This document shows, one piece after another, positions 34,484 through 47,613 of a stretch of DNA of 64,000 nucleotides (its first letter is position 1; every line of letters starts with the position of its first letter). The notes beneath the pieces were generated by a model. That model was not told the origin of the DNA and searched no databases. It saw nothing but the letters and a program-made list of their open reading frames with translations. Source of the DNA: Microvelia longipes (Eukaryota; Arthropoda; Insecta; Hemiptera; Veliidae); contig JACMZG010001908.1 in assembly GCA_018340805.1 (NCBI GenBank), positions 46,347,435 to 46,411,434 of the forward strand, read 5' to 3'. The position numbers and the translations under genes were made by a program.

Positions 34484-35503
34484 ACCACTTACTTAAAATC
34501 TAAAAAGAAACACTTAAAACTGACATTAGGTATAATTTTAAACATTTTAGATTATTAAAGGATTCTAAAATAACAGCATAAATGTGAATTTGAGGCACCT
34601 TCGTAAATTTTAACAAATACCTAATCAATTCTTTCACGTAGAAAAGCTTATTTGGTACCAAAAAATTCATACGAAACAAGTTAACCTACGGCATGTAACA
34701 TTATATAATAAACTCCAAAATATTTTGTTCAAAGTTATATTGTTCTATTCTTTATGTGAGCTTAAATTGATAATTTACCAATCGTCAGTACAGTATAGAT
34801 TTTGATAACTTTTATTCTATCAATTACAGATTTAAAATCGAAAATTGTAAATGTCTAATGGACAAACTAAGTTTAGCTGAGTGAATAATAGTTAATTGAA
34901 TTCATGGGTGGGGCATTGTGTATATAATGCCCCATGTATATATTGTTTTTTAGCCTCGGGGATATCAAGGGTCGAAAGCACAGTGCGCATGAATTTGAAA
35001 CAGGAAAGCCCTTCTGTTTCAATTTAATTTATAAATTGTTATTTTAAAGGAAAGGTTTTTAAGAGAGGGTAACCTTTCTTCCCTTCAGGTTATAAGGAAA
35101 ATTAGCTCCTTACTAATGGAACGCAAATAATGAAGAAGGGAAATGAATAGAAAATTTTCGGACTGAAAGAATTTTCTGGACTAATCAAGGATATAAACAA
35201 TACAAGTCTGAAGTCAAATACCTTTAGAATGGAGGCAGGGTGACTAAACTTGAAACCTTTACGGAGAAGCTAACGATAATTAGCTCTGTCTAGCATCCAA
35301 TTCATTAGGCTCTCATAGAGATCAAATCCATGTCAATATTATAATCTGCTGTTTCATCGCATTTTTTGTGAGCAAACATTATTTGAGTAAATAAAATTTA
35401 GTTTATTGCGTATTTTTAAAAAAAGAAAAATGAGTTTATGAGAATGGCGTCATGAAGGGGGAAATAGGGGGAGGTAGTAGTTTTGAAACCAGATCAACAA
35501 TTT
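34484..35503. other. Unassigned AT-rich DNA
   Basis: No gene, RNA or repeat recognised. TGGGGCATTGTGTATATAATGCCCCA at about 34,911 is a small imperfect hairpin. Confidence 0.3.
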
Positions 35504-35512
35504 AATATATAT

Positions 35513-35568
<56 letters not shown>
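35504..35568. repeat. (AT)n microsatellite
   Basis: About 65 bp of alternating TA. Confidence 0.95.
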
Positions 35569-35569
<1 letters not shown>

Positions 35570-35660
35570 GAGTAAATGAAATATTGAAAGATACTTAAAT
35601 ATCAAAATAATCCTGAGAAATAATAATGATAACTTACAGATGGTGAAAAAGGGGAGTATG

Positions 35661-35695
35661 ACGCGACGTTTCGACATATCGTGTTTTTCAAGCTA
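35661..35695 (-). ncRNA. Hammerhead-like motif (PLE-tail type), minus strand
   Basis: Read on the minus strand: CTTGAAAAACAC, GATA loop, TGTCGAAACGTCGCGT. A short ACA/TGT stem followed by CGAAACGTCG mirrors the arrangement at 7,181 and in the PLE units, but the first core box is poorly matched. It is listed as a relic, not an active ribozyme. Confidence 0.3.
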
Positions 35696-35718
35696 GAATA
35701 AGTCGGTTCGTATTCAGA

Positions 35719-35769
35719 AGCGTCGAGCCGGTTCGACGCTATATATATATATATATATAGCGTCGAGCC
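35719..35769. other. Stacked palindromes around GCGTCGAGCC
   Basis: AGCGTCGAGCCGGTTCGACGCT (35,719-35,740, given here as two halves AGCGTCGAGCC and GGTTCGACGCT) is a near-palindrome. Its right half then pairs with ATAGCGTCGAGCC across a 20-bp (AT)n core, making a second palindrome. A C run follows. Such an arrangement can extrude as a cruciform. Confidence 0.7.
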
Positions 35770-35979
35770 CCCCCCCCTCGCCTTAAAAACAATTTTCCCT
35801 CTCTATGAATCCGACCTAAAAGTTAATTTGCCTTGAAAATGATCTTTAGTGTAATACATTTCACCCATGTGTAATACAAGTAGTATGAAAAATTTAATAA
35901 TGTGTAAATATTTATCATATTACTCATTATATTGTAATATTATGAGTGTATGTATGTACGAGATTTTTCTTCCTACACG

Positions 35980-36110
35980 TTTCTATGGGACACGATAACT
36001 TTTGAACGCTTCCTCGGATCGAAATGAAACGTAGTACAAAATTCAACCTTGTTAATGCCCCGAATCCTGTTGTTTATAAAATATGCGTGACGTCATTAAC
36101 CCACAAAAAT
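35980..36110 (+). repeat. Dispersed repeat D, copy 2
   Basis: Matches 1,740-1,875: ACGATAACTTTTGAACGCTT, GAAATGAAACG, TTGTTTATAAAA and TGACGTCATTAACCC in the same order. The TGACGTCA palindrome is at 36,088-36,095. Confidence 0.45.
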
Positions 36111-36320
36111 GACCCTAAAAACATTTGAAAAAATCACAAATCTTCATGTCGTATTTAGATTGGATTGAAATTTTTTGTATCATATACTATATATAGTTGA
36201 ATCAATGTGAAGTTTTATTTTAATTTTAGTATTAGTTCCGGTTTTATTGATTGACATATTTATGTCAAACAAAACATTACGTCATTGAGAGGACTTTATA
36301 TGTATAAACAAATTACATTT

Positions 36321-36353
36321 TTAGCGAATTTCCTTTGGGAAAAAATTCGCTAA
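36321..36353. other. Palindrome TTAGCGAATTT ... AAATTCGCTAA
   Basis: Perfect 11-bp arms separated by 11 bp. The half-site AGCGAATT/AATTCGCT recurs often through the window. A tRNA T-arm-like word (minus-strand GAGGTTCGAATTCCGCC) lies just downstream at about 36,370-36,390. Confidence 0.6.
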
Positions 36354-36441
36354 TGGGATAGGCGTCATGGCGGAATTCGAACCTCGGACCACGACACAAA
36401 TCCGTTTCAGAGGTCCCTAATGACGAAAAAAAAATGTTCGC

Positions 36442-38344
<1,903 letters not shown>

Positions 38345-38431
<87 letters not shown>

Positions 38432-38441
38432 ATATATATAT
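38345..38441. repeat. (AT)n microsatellite
   Basis: About 97 bp between the mariner-like element and the first PLE. Confidence 0.95.
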
Positions 38442-38811
38442 CTTTTATCTTCTGTTTTTGTTTACTTTTATAATACCTAAAATCCTTTCTCTTTCTTATC
38501 ATTTTGTATATATATTTGTTTGCGTATGTAATTTTATTTATAATCTTTTTTATAATATCTTTTTCGTTTCTTTTTATTATTTCATTGAGACGTTAATTAT
38601 CTATTTAAACTATTTTAATACCTTTATTATCTATTTAGACTATTTTTACACCTTTACTAATATCTTATCTATTATTATTTTTATTTATTTCTTTGGTTCT
38701 CTTGTTGATTTTGTTTATCGTTTTTATCTCTTTTGTTTTTCTCGGGAACCCTCTTCTATGATTATTTTTATCGTTTTTATCTCTTTTGTTTATGTTTGTT
38801 TTTGCTTTGTC

Positions 38812-41800
38812 ATGACCTCCAAAGTATCTCGATTATTTTTGGATTAATCAAATAAAATTTCATTTGTCTAAAATATCTAAACTTAATAATCACATATTTT
38901 ATTTATCTGCTTGTTTACAAGTGGGAACCTCTCCCAAGGGATTAACTATCAAATTTCCTGTCTCTGGTTTCATGCCCTCCTTGCAATTATCTCACGATGT
39001 TTATAAACTTAGATACAATACTTCAATAGTTTTAACTCAAACTGTTCTTAAAAACTATGTTCAATTGAAATCAGTTCATTTTATAAAGTTGTTATCATAT
39101 ATTAAGCTTATTTATAAAACCCATAATACGCCGGATGTTATTGTTTCCGATTTACTTAGACCTTTTAAGAATATATACCCTAATCAAACTATTCTTTCTA
39201 AACTTTCTAAACTCTATCTTTCTCACCTTAATCATAACAGCCCTCTTAGTTCTCCCGCCATTTTTTGCATTCCCAAGCGTTCTCCACTTATAGCCGATAA
39301 ACCATCATTACAAGCACTTTTTAACCTTCCACCTCCTCCACCCGGTCGCCTTGCTTCCCTGCTAGACAACCTCGTACACCTGCTTCCCCCACGCACCTTC
39401 CTTCCTCCCACTCACCCAAACAGTCCGTCTCAGTCCCTCCACCCACTTCCGAATTTTCTACTCAGGAACACACCTGTGCTTCTATCCCACTCAGCAGTAC
39501 AAACCCGCTAACCTCGAGTCCCAACGCTAGCTATCCTTCTACTCTACTTCTTTCCAAGTCCAAGGACCCACCAGTCCACCCGACTAACCTTTCACCACTC
39601 CCTCTTTCTCATCCTTTTGCTACCAACTCTAATGCTTCTTCTTCGAGCACTGCATTTGAACTTAATATTCCTTGCTCTTCGACTTCAGAGACTCTGTCTA
39701 ATCCCCACTCTCTATCAACTCCTAATGTCTCCGAACCGAACCTTAATACGCCTTCATCTGATTCTCATGGTCCAGCTCTACCTCATAACCTAAATCCCAT
39801 CCCAATTCATAACGTCAACAATAACCTAGCTCCTAACACAGTTATTAATTTATCTAACAAAGTCCTTACACCGAGTGAAATTTCTCTTTTATCTAAAGGC
39901 CTTTCCTTTTCGCCGACACCTCATTTTGACCATTTTAGATTAGTTTCTGACGTTGTTGCTTTTGCCAAGTCCCTTCGTTGGAAATATTATTTTCTTAATA
40001 ATCCTCCCACAACTTTAACTTCCTCTACAGAAACCCATCCCTCTTTAGCTAAATTTAAACCACCATCCTCCCAAGAACCTCCATCTCTTCCTAGTACCCA
40101 CCCTCTGGAGCTTTATATCAATTCTTTATTAGATAAAGTATCCGATCCAAGTTTCCCTGAAAAACTTAATCATTCCCGTAATTTACCTTACCATGAACGT
40201 CAAGCACTTAAAATGCTTAAATGTGACAATTCTATCGTTGTCTTGCCTGCTGATAAGGGTTCCTCTACTGTCATCTTGAATTCGGAAGATTATTTTTTTG
40301 AAGCGTACAGGCAACTTCTTGTGCTGATACTTATCTCCGCCTTGAATCTAATCCCACTCAACAATATAATAATACTATATCTTTGTACCTTTCCACCCAG
40401 GCCCCTAAAGAGGGGCTCTCTGAATCTGATATCAGTCTCCTTACTCCTGAAAATCCTCGTACACCTCATCTTTACCTCCTTCCTAAAGTCCATAAGAAAG
40501 ATCCTATCTCAATCGTTGCCCAGGTCGACCTATCCTTGCTGGTTATGGTTCTCCCACTGAAAGAATTTCTGCTTTTGTTGATTCTTTTCTCCAACCTATA
40601 GCCCAATCCTTACCTTCCTTCATCAAGGACACTAATCATTTCCTAGAACTGATTAGAAGTTTACCTTCACCCTTACCTGAGAATTTGTATTTAGTTACAG
40701 TTGATGTTACCTCCCTCTACACTAATATCCCCCATTCTGAGGGTATCAAAGCTATCAAACATTTTCTTGATAAGCGACCCAACCACGCTCCCTCCTCACC
40801 TTTTCTCCTTCAACTCATGGAGTTCATCTTAGAGATGAATTGTTTTCAATTTGAAGACAAATATTACCTCCAAATCAAAGGTACCGCCATGGGCACAAGG
40901 GCAGCCCCAGCCTACGCCAACCTTTTCCTTGGTCTGATTGAAAGTTCCTTCCTTGATTCTCAACCCCTAAAGCCTCTTCTTTGGCGTCGATTCATCGACG
41001 ATATTTTTTTCTTATGGCCTCACGATCTTCCTGCCCTAGATGATTTCCTGACTGAACTTAATTCCTTTTCCTGTCTCCGCTTCACATCTGAATATTCCCA
41101 ATCCCATGTCACCTTCCTTGATGTGGATGTCTATCTCCAGGGTGGTAGACTGGATACGGCAGTCCATATCAAGCCTACCAACCTCCAACAATATTTACAT
41201 TTCTCCAGCTGTCATCCCCAATCGCAGAAAAAATCTATTCCTTTTTCCTTAGGCATCAGAGGTAACAGAATATGTTCTAATGAAGCCTTCCTAGACCGGT
41301 ATATAGGCTCTATAAAAACCTCTCTGCTATCCCGTGGCTACCCCCCTAATATCATAAAGTCTCAAATCGAAGCCTCTTTGCACCCCAGACCAGTCCGACC
41401 TCCTACTGCCCCCTCCTTTTATCTTTTTACTACCTACTATCCTGGCCTGCATTTAGTTAATAAATTCCTGAAAGACGGTTTCACTACTCTTTCCTCTAAT
41501 CCTTCTACTTCTAACCTCCTTCCCAAACCTCCTACAGTCACTTTCAGAAAACCTCCTAACCTTCGAAATCTTTTGGTCCAAACTAAACCTGCCTCTACTT
41601 CAACCCAACCCCTTCCTTTAGGTTCCCATCCTTGTAACAGAAGACGCTGTTTAACCTGCCCTATTTTAGACCCTTCACCGTCTTTCACAAGTCCTTCTAC
41701 TAATACTTCCTACCGTATTCCTTCTTCCTCAACCTGCACCTCCAGCAACTTGGTATATTGCCTTGAGTGCAAGCATTGTGATTGTTTTTACGTAGGAGAA

Positions 41801-42043
41801 ACGTCTACTCCCTTCAACCTGCGTTTAAACAACCACAGACAATCGTGCCGTGACCAAAGGAGTGATTTACCAGTTGCAGTGCACGCTAGATCCCACCATT
41901 CCTCTTCCTTTAATGACCTATATAAAGCCAAAATCCTTAGAAAACTTCCTGAGGACACATCCACTCCTGCTCGTCGAAACTGGGAACTTGCCTACCAACT
42001 CATCCTGAAATCCCGTCATCCTCCTGGCATTAATAAACAATAA
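38812..42043 (+). pseudogene. PLE ORF: reverse transcriptase plus GIY-YIG endonuclease (frameshifted)
   Basis: Copies RNA into DNA at a nicked target. The reading frame would be about 1,080 codons from ATG 38,812. In order: an N-terminal region of unknown role; a Ser/Pro/Thr-rich linker (39,350-39,850); the PLE pre-RT motif INLSNKVLTPSEISLLSKGL; VVLPADKG; LYLLPKVHK; RT motif A VDVTSLYTN with its Asp at 40,703; motif B GTAMGTRAAPAYANL; motif C FIDD at about 40,991-41,002; and KPTNLQQYLH. A Cys cluster (CNRRRCLTC) then leads to the endonuclease (41,753-42,043) with LVYC, YVGET, an Arg/His segment and WELAY supplying the Glu. Single-base deletions near 38,830, 39,349, 40,316 and 40,511 break the frame; the last segment (about 40,515-42,043) is fully open. 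The array copy is intact at these points. Confidence 0.9.
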
Positions 42044-42439
42044 TTTAGTATTTTTTTGGTTTTACTTTTATTTGATATTTTTTATTTTAAGGTCTATATT
42101 TTTATTATATATTTATATTTTATTTTTATTCCGTTTTTGTATTATATCTATTTACTTATACTATTATTATTTGTATTCTTTATCCTCTTTCCCATTCTTA
42201 TTATTCACTTTCTTATATTTATTTATTTTTTATTTTTTATTTTTTATTTGTTTCGTTTAGAGTGTGTGTGTATTTTTCATTTTTCCATTGTATGATTTGC
42301 TTGTCTGTATGGTAGTTTTGAGTACCTTCGAGCCTGTCTAGTACTGAATACATTTGCTCTACCCTCTACCCCCCCCCCCCCCCCCCCCTGCTCACTCCTA
42401 TCCTTCAATTCCTCTCAATCTACCTTCCAGTCCCTCTCC

Positions 42440-42470
42440 GTCAGACGAAGAACTTAGTTCGAAACGTTAC
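42440..42470 (+). ncRNA. Hammerhead-like motif in PLE 3' region
   Basis: CAGACGA, then GAAC-TTA-GTTC (a perfect 4-bp stem), then GAAACGTTAC. This has the layout of a hammerhead core (CUGANGA - stem II - GAAA), but the conserved U4 is A and one unpaired A precedes stem II. It is identical in the other units at 58,470-58,500 and 62,690-62,714. Confidence 0.45.
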
Positions 42471-43319
42471 CAAATTTCATGTAAGTCTTTTCTAAGTGTT
42501 TTCTATTTAAAATTCTTTATATTCAGTATATGACGCAATCGCGCTTTCGTTTTCAATATATTAATCGGCTAAACTCTGTGAGTTCACCTTTAATTCTTCT
42601 GTGTTCATTGCTGTAATCTAACACTTCTACCATCTGTATCAGCGGTCTTTATAACTGTTTCATGTTATATTATCGGTGATTTTAATTTGGGCGGTGCATA
42701 AGGGTTATAATATTATATAGAATCATATTATTAGGGTCAACATTTATTCACGGTATTTGAGATTTGAAAATTATCCAAACCGAATTTCTTGTGGATCTTT
42801 GAAACAATAAACAAAAAAAATTCGACTACTAAATATTCTTTGAACCAAGGTTATTCAAGTTCTAGATAATTTTTCGACATGAGTCTGAAGTCTTGTTGAA
42901 GTTAAAATATTCAAGCTTAGACGAAAATTGTGAAATAATAACTAAATTATTCGCGCTCAAAGTTAGATTATTCGTTTAAAAAGTTATCAAATAGATTACG
43001 AATTTCCTTCAAAATATTTAATTAAGATTACCAAATTAAACTGCTGAGTTTTGAACTAAGGGATTAAAGTATGCTGTTTTACTAAAATAAACCATTCAAT
43101 TTACGATCACGTTAATTAAACATTATCAAAATCATTTACTTAAAACTAGTTAAACAAAACAAACAAAAAAATAAGTAGACAAGAGGAAATAAGATCTTAA
43201 CAAATTCCAATAGATTATTTATTATTTAATCAAATTGCTATACTAATGTTTTGTATCAGTTTACTGTACCTTCTTCCAATACTGATTCAAATGCGGCGGA
43301 CGATATAAACCAATTAGTA

Positions 43320-43520
43320 GCGGTAGGCGCACGGCACCATAACGTAGACCTCCCCTAGTAAATATTATGTAATGATGGCGATTATGAGTGTAATTTATAC
43401 GGAATTTTTGAGATTATGTAATGACGTAACTTTTGCTCGTATTTTTCTGTGTCCACTTCGAACTATGTTATTCATTTCGAATTTTAACGATTTTTTTAAA
43501 AAAATTTCGAATTTTCGAAT
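43320..43520 (+). repeat. Direct repeat E, copy 1
   Basis: Resembles 47,150-47,345 in word order: TAGTAGCGGTA, AACGTAGACCTCCCC, ATTATGTAATGA, ATTTTTGAGATT and TTCGAATTTTCGAATTT. Divergence is considerable. Confidence 0.35.
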
Positions 43521-44468
43521 TTGCCAGAATGTTCTAAAAATATATTAGTGGTAATATGGAAATAAGAACAAATTCTGATAAATATGTAAGAAAATGAAGA
43601 TAAATGGAAAGAAATATATTATCAAAATATACAAAATATGAAATAGTGGAAATATTAAGAAATCCATAAAATCATATACAAATCATAGAAATCATAGAAA
43701 TACCATAGAAATTTCATGTAAATCATTATAATCTTATAAAATCATTAAAATACCTTGAAATCCTTGAAAATAAGAAAAAATAAAATCCTAAAAAAAATCA
43801 TATGAAATCATAATAAAACCACAGAAAATCAGTAAAATCATATACTATTCTGTGTACAAAATCATAGAAAAATACTTAAAACTCACTATAAATTCGGTAC
43901 TATCATCACTCAAAAAAAATGAAAAACAGCTATCTACTACTAATAATGAGTAATAAAAGAAAATTATCCCAGAAAACCAAGAGCAAGCAGGTTAGCCAAG
44001 GAGCAAGCATGGTTGCCAAGGAAGAAACTGAAGAACTGTCAAGATTAAATTATTAATTAATTTGATTAAATGACTATGTATAAATTGAATTTAAGGTATT
44101 GAATAGACATATTGATTCAATAGTATGATTAATGGAATGAATTAATTATTTCTTATTAAAACTCATATTTCAATGATTAGTCAGTCAAAACTAATATTTT
44201 CATTGTAAAATAATTACTTTTATGCTATATCATATGATAATCTCTTATTTCAACAGTAAAATCTATAATATTATTCATTAATAAGTCAATTTTGTGATTC
44301 ATTTAAAATAATTTCATAAAATAAGTCTAAATTAATTAATATTAGGAATTTGTTGAAAATTTTAACAATAGATGACAATAGTTAACAAATAATCTTATAT
44401 TTTAATCGATAAAACTATTATTTACTCATTTAACTCAGTCTTGCTCTATTCCATTCCTTTAGATACTT

Positions 44469-44490
44469 GAGTGCCACGGGAGTGGTACTC
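44469..44490. promoter_or_regulatory. 22-bp imperfect palindrome P, site 1
   Basis: GAGTGCCACGG GAGTGGTACTC, with CCAC/GTGG half-sites. It is the first of three related sites (also 44,571 and 46,052). Confidence 0.4.
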
Positions 44491-44570
44491 AATGGAAAAT
44501 AGTTTAATGTCTTAATTAATCATTTTTATTTAATATTTTTTAAAACATACGTTATCTTTGTTATTCGTAA

Positions 44571-44592
44571 GAGTCCCACTCACGTGGAACTC
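44571..44592. promoter_or_regulatory. 22-bp imperfect palindrome P, site 2
   Basis: GAGTCCCACTC ACGTGGAACTC, the same 22-bp layout as sites 1 and 3. It includes an E-box-like CACGTG. Confidence 0.4.
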
Positions 44593-45429
44593 TGATATTT
44601 CCTCTTGAACGTAAACATTGTTTTATTTTAACCTTTTATCGGTTTTATATCAAATTTTTTATTTTATTAGTTTTATTTTTAAATTTTTTATTGATTTATG
44701 TAAATTTTTATGGTTTTATGTAATTTTTATTTTTAAAGTTTTATTTGTAATTAATTCGCAATAAAACATAGAAATTCGCAAAAAACATCGAAATTCACAA
44801 TAAAACTATAAACCCCCGGGGATTATTAACGTATAAAAAGTAATAAAAACATGACAGAGAGTAAAACTTGGCAAAAATTCAAGAAATTATAGACAAAAAT
44901 ATATGAAAATAACGATAAAATGTGTTAAATGAAACGAATTCTATTAATTATCATCATAATAAAATAGAAGAACAATAGAATAAAATTATTTCATAAACGT
45001 TTGATTATCTTCTTAAGCATTAATCTTGTCATCAGTCCACATGTATTGAGACAATTAATGGAGTCATTTAAGTAAAAATGACTTTCGAGAACAAATTCTA
45101 AAACAATAATTAATTAATACAATGTAAATAAATTATTACCTTTTCTATTGGTCTTCAATATATTCTCTCTTTTGATTTCCAAAGAAGAATCTGTTTCCAT
45201 AAGAACATGCTTTTCTCCAACCAATCATTTCATCTTCAGTATAATTTGATCCATTTTGGTTTTATCTGTTTTAGTAATCAGAAAACATAGTTTTCTTCAA
45301 TGTTTCTAACCTTTATGAAAAAATTAATTACCAACTTTAAATTAGTTGAAACAAACAAATTAGTTTGATACACAATCACTGAGATTCGATTGTCTTCATC
45401 CTTAAATAGTAAACATAGAAAATATAAGT

Positions 45430-45905
45430 AATTTCATCAATAATTAATTTTCAAGTAACAAATCACAAGAAAATTAATTTAATTAATTAAAATTAATAAT
45501 ATTTAACATAAAAATTGACTAAAATTTCTTAATTATTAATTTTTTAACCAAATTTCAATAAATAATAGACAAAGACAACAATTTAATTGAATTAATGAAA
45601 TTTCATTTAAAATTATACGCATTTTATAGATCATTCACAAATTATCTTAAATAATTTCATTATAATTAAATTTCAAGCCACAAATCACAAGAAAATTAAT
45701 TAAATAATTTATTAAATTCAATATTTTAGACTTAAATTTCAAAATATTGACTAAGATTTCTTAATTTCTTAATTTATTTGTAACTTCAAAACCAAATTTC
45801 AATAAATAATAGGCAAACAGCAATTTTCCATGAAATATTGAAAATTCATTTAAATTTGTACGAATTTATTAAGGATTGTCTAAAGAAAATCTTAAAATCT
45901 TTTTT
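45430..45905 (+). repeat. Diverged tandem duplication, unit about 230 bp
   Basis: Two copies share AATCACAAGAAAATTAATT, TTGACTAA.ATTTCTTAATT, CCAAATTTCAATAAATAATA and ATTCATTTAAA-type words in the same order. Confidence 0.6.
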
Positions 45906-46051
45906 ATTTCTTTAAAATTTACTCAGAGATACTTAAATTATATAAATTTCTCATTAAACCTGTTCAATTAACCAATCAAATCAATTATTTAATTAATCAA
46001 TACTTTATTTACCATTAATCAGTTCTATTCTAACTGTCTTTTATTTATAAT

Positions 46052-46073
46052 GAATACCACTCTCGTGGCATTC
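46052..46073. promoter_or_regulatory. 22-bp imperfect palindrome P, site 3
   Basis: GAATACCACTC TCGTGGCATTC. Its reverse complement differs from site 1 at only three positions. Confidence 0.4.
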
Positions 46074-46732
46074 TAATTTAAACTGGAAAGATAATCAATC
46101 AAATAGTTATCAACTTTTATACTCATTTACTTAGAATTTATTCAATCTAATGGTAATATTTTCTTGAGAGTTACTAATATTGATATTGCTCAGTTTGATC
46201 TAATATTTATATTGCTTGGGAAATATTTAATTAATAATCATCAATTTTATAAGCTTAATAACTGCAAATGATTTTGATTTATAACATGAATTTAACTTTT
46301 TCAACTAAGATTTCAAATGATTTTGATTTAGTACAAATAATAATTTTAATGCAAGAATTTTTATACCACGTAAAAAGTTTTATATGTAAATTGAAAATCA
46401 AACACATTAAATTTAAATCAGGAATTGACAAATTAAAATCATCATTCAAATTAAAATCAAACACATTAAATTTATTAAAAAATTTTAGTCTTCCATTGAA
46501 AATTATAAACCATGCTTTAATTTATTTACTAATATTCAATACAAATCAATACAAATACTAATACCATTTATCAATTAGAAAATATTCATGAAATATTATC
46601 GTTTTTTAAATTTTACGACTATTTTGCTATTTTAAACCATGTTTTTCTTACTCTGTAAAATTTTCTATCTGATTACTAATCTGAATCTGAGAATTTAATG
46701 TAAGGTAAAAGATGATGTTAATTTTAGGTTTG

Positions 46733-46768
46733 AGCTCAAGCTCGGAGCACTGAGCTCTGAGTTTAATA
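46733..46768. other. GAGCTC-rich block, copy 1
   Basis: TTGAGCTCAAGCTCGGAGCA followed by CTGAGCTCTGAG, embedded between GTTAAT words. It resembles the block at 52,862-52,922. Confidence 0.4.
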
Positions 46769-47149
46769 AGGGAATATCTAATGTTAATTCTCATTGGTGA
46801 ATAGCTTCTATTTATTTTATTGTTTTCCGATTTAACTTTTATTTATAAAATTTCATGCTTTTAAATTATAATATTTGATTCAGCATAAAATTATACACTT
46901 AATAGATGTGTTTATTATAAATTTGTGAAACTGATTTAAAAAATTATCCGAATTAAATTAATTTTCATTGGTAGAAAATTTAATGTTTGATTTCAAATTT
47001 AAGTTTTTATAATTTTTATCAAAATAACTTTTTATTTATGTGTTTTCATGCTTTTAAATTATAATATTATTCGCATAAAATTCTACATCATATAGATACA
47101 AAATGATTTAATTTGAGTTCACTTTAAAATTTCTAAGTATGGATAGTAG

Positions 47150-47345
47150 CAGTATGGCTCACTTTACGTAAGACCTTCCCATGAATAATTACATAATCCT
47201 ATGTAAATAGCGGTTGACCTGGTTATGTTATGATGTGATTATGTAATTACGTAATCAGAGTGTGAGTTAGACAATTTTTGAGATTTACCGAATTTTTCGA
47301 ATTTTTGCGAATTTTTTGAATTTCTTAGAATTTCAAAATTGCTTC
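47150..47345 (+). repeat. Direct repeat E, copy 2
   Basis: See the words listed for 43,320-43,520. The two copies lie 3.8 kb apart in the same orientation. Confidence 0.35.
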
Positions 47346-47545
47346 AAATTTTTTATGAATTTATTTTTGGTTAATTTTTCCTCGGATTTTGGGAGGTTGA
47401 ATTTTAATTGAAAACTAAAGTATCTCGAATTTAAATCAAATAGATACTATTCGATAGAGAATTTTTCACTGATTCTAAATCGTTAACCTAAATTCACCAA
47501 TCCTCGTGAATCAAAGTTATTAGCAATTGAAATTAATTAAATAGT

Positions 47546-47613
47546 TATCACAGGAATTGAACCCATGTAGCTTGAACCAAAGAGCGACACTGTTTCCAAA
47601 CCACTATACCTCC
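47546..47613 (-). ncRNA. tRNA-like sequence inside a local duplication
   Basis: On the minus strand, GGAGGTATAGTGGTTTGG resembles an acceptor/D-arm start and GGTTCAATTCC is a perfect box B. A diverged second copy lies at 47,906-47,978 (minus-strand GAGGTATTGTGGGTGTGG and GGTTTCAAATTCC). The stems do not pair well, so it is a tRNA-derived repeat or pseudogene at best. It is part of a duplication spanning about 47,510-48,090, marked by AACTTATGGATA words. Confidence 0.35.

Larger units (their letters stand above)
38442..42650 (+). mobile_element. Penelope-like retroelement (PLE), solo copy
   Basis: Aligns base for base with the unit at 58,690-62,897: from CTTTTATCTTCTG at the left to CAGCGGTCTTT at the right, after which the two diverge. 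It has about 370 bp of 5' leader, one long ORF encoding RT and GIY-YIG domains, and about 600 bp of 3' region with a hammerhead-like motif and a poly-C run (42,371-42,388). A 16-bp stretch of the leader (near 38,531) is missing relative to the array copies. The left edge abuts an (AT)n tract. It is richer in GC, and especially in pyrimidines on the coding strand, than its surroundings. Confidence 0.9.

Noticed and set aside
36361..36400. tRNA gene on the minus strand (GAGGTTCGAATTCCGCC)
   Set aside because: Only a T-loop-like word is present; the T stem does not pair and no box A precedes it.
41437..41688. Minus-strand ORFs inside the PLE (also 40,290-40,493, 60,434-60,745, 61,687-61,938 and 63,714-63,929)
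   Set aside because: They oppose the RT/GIY-YIG coding frame and exist because the coding strand is pyrimidine-rich.
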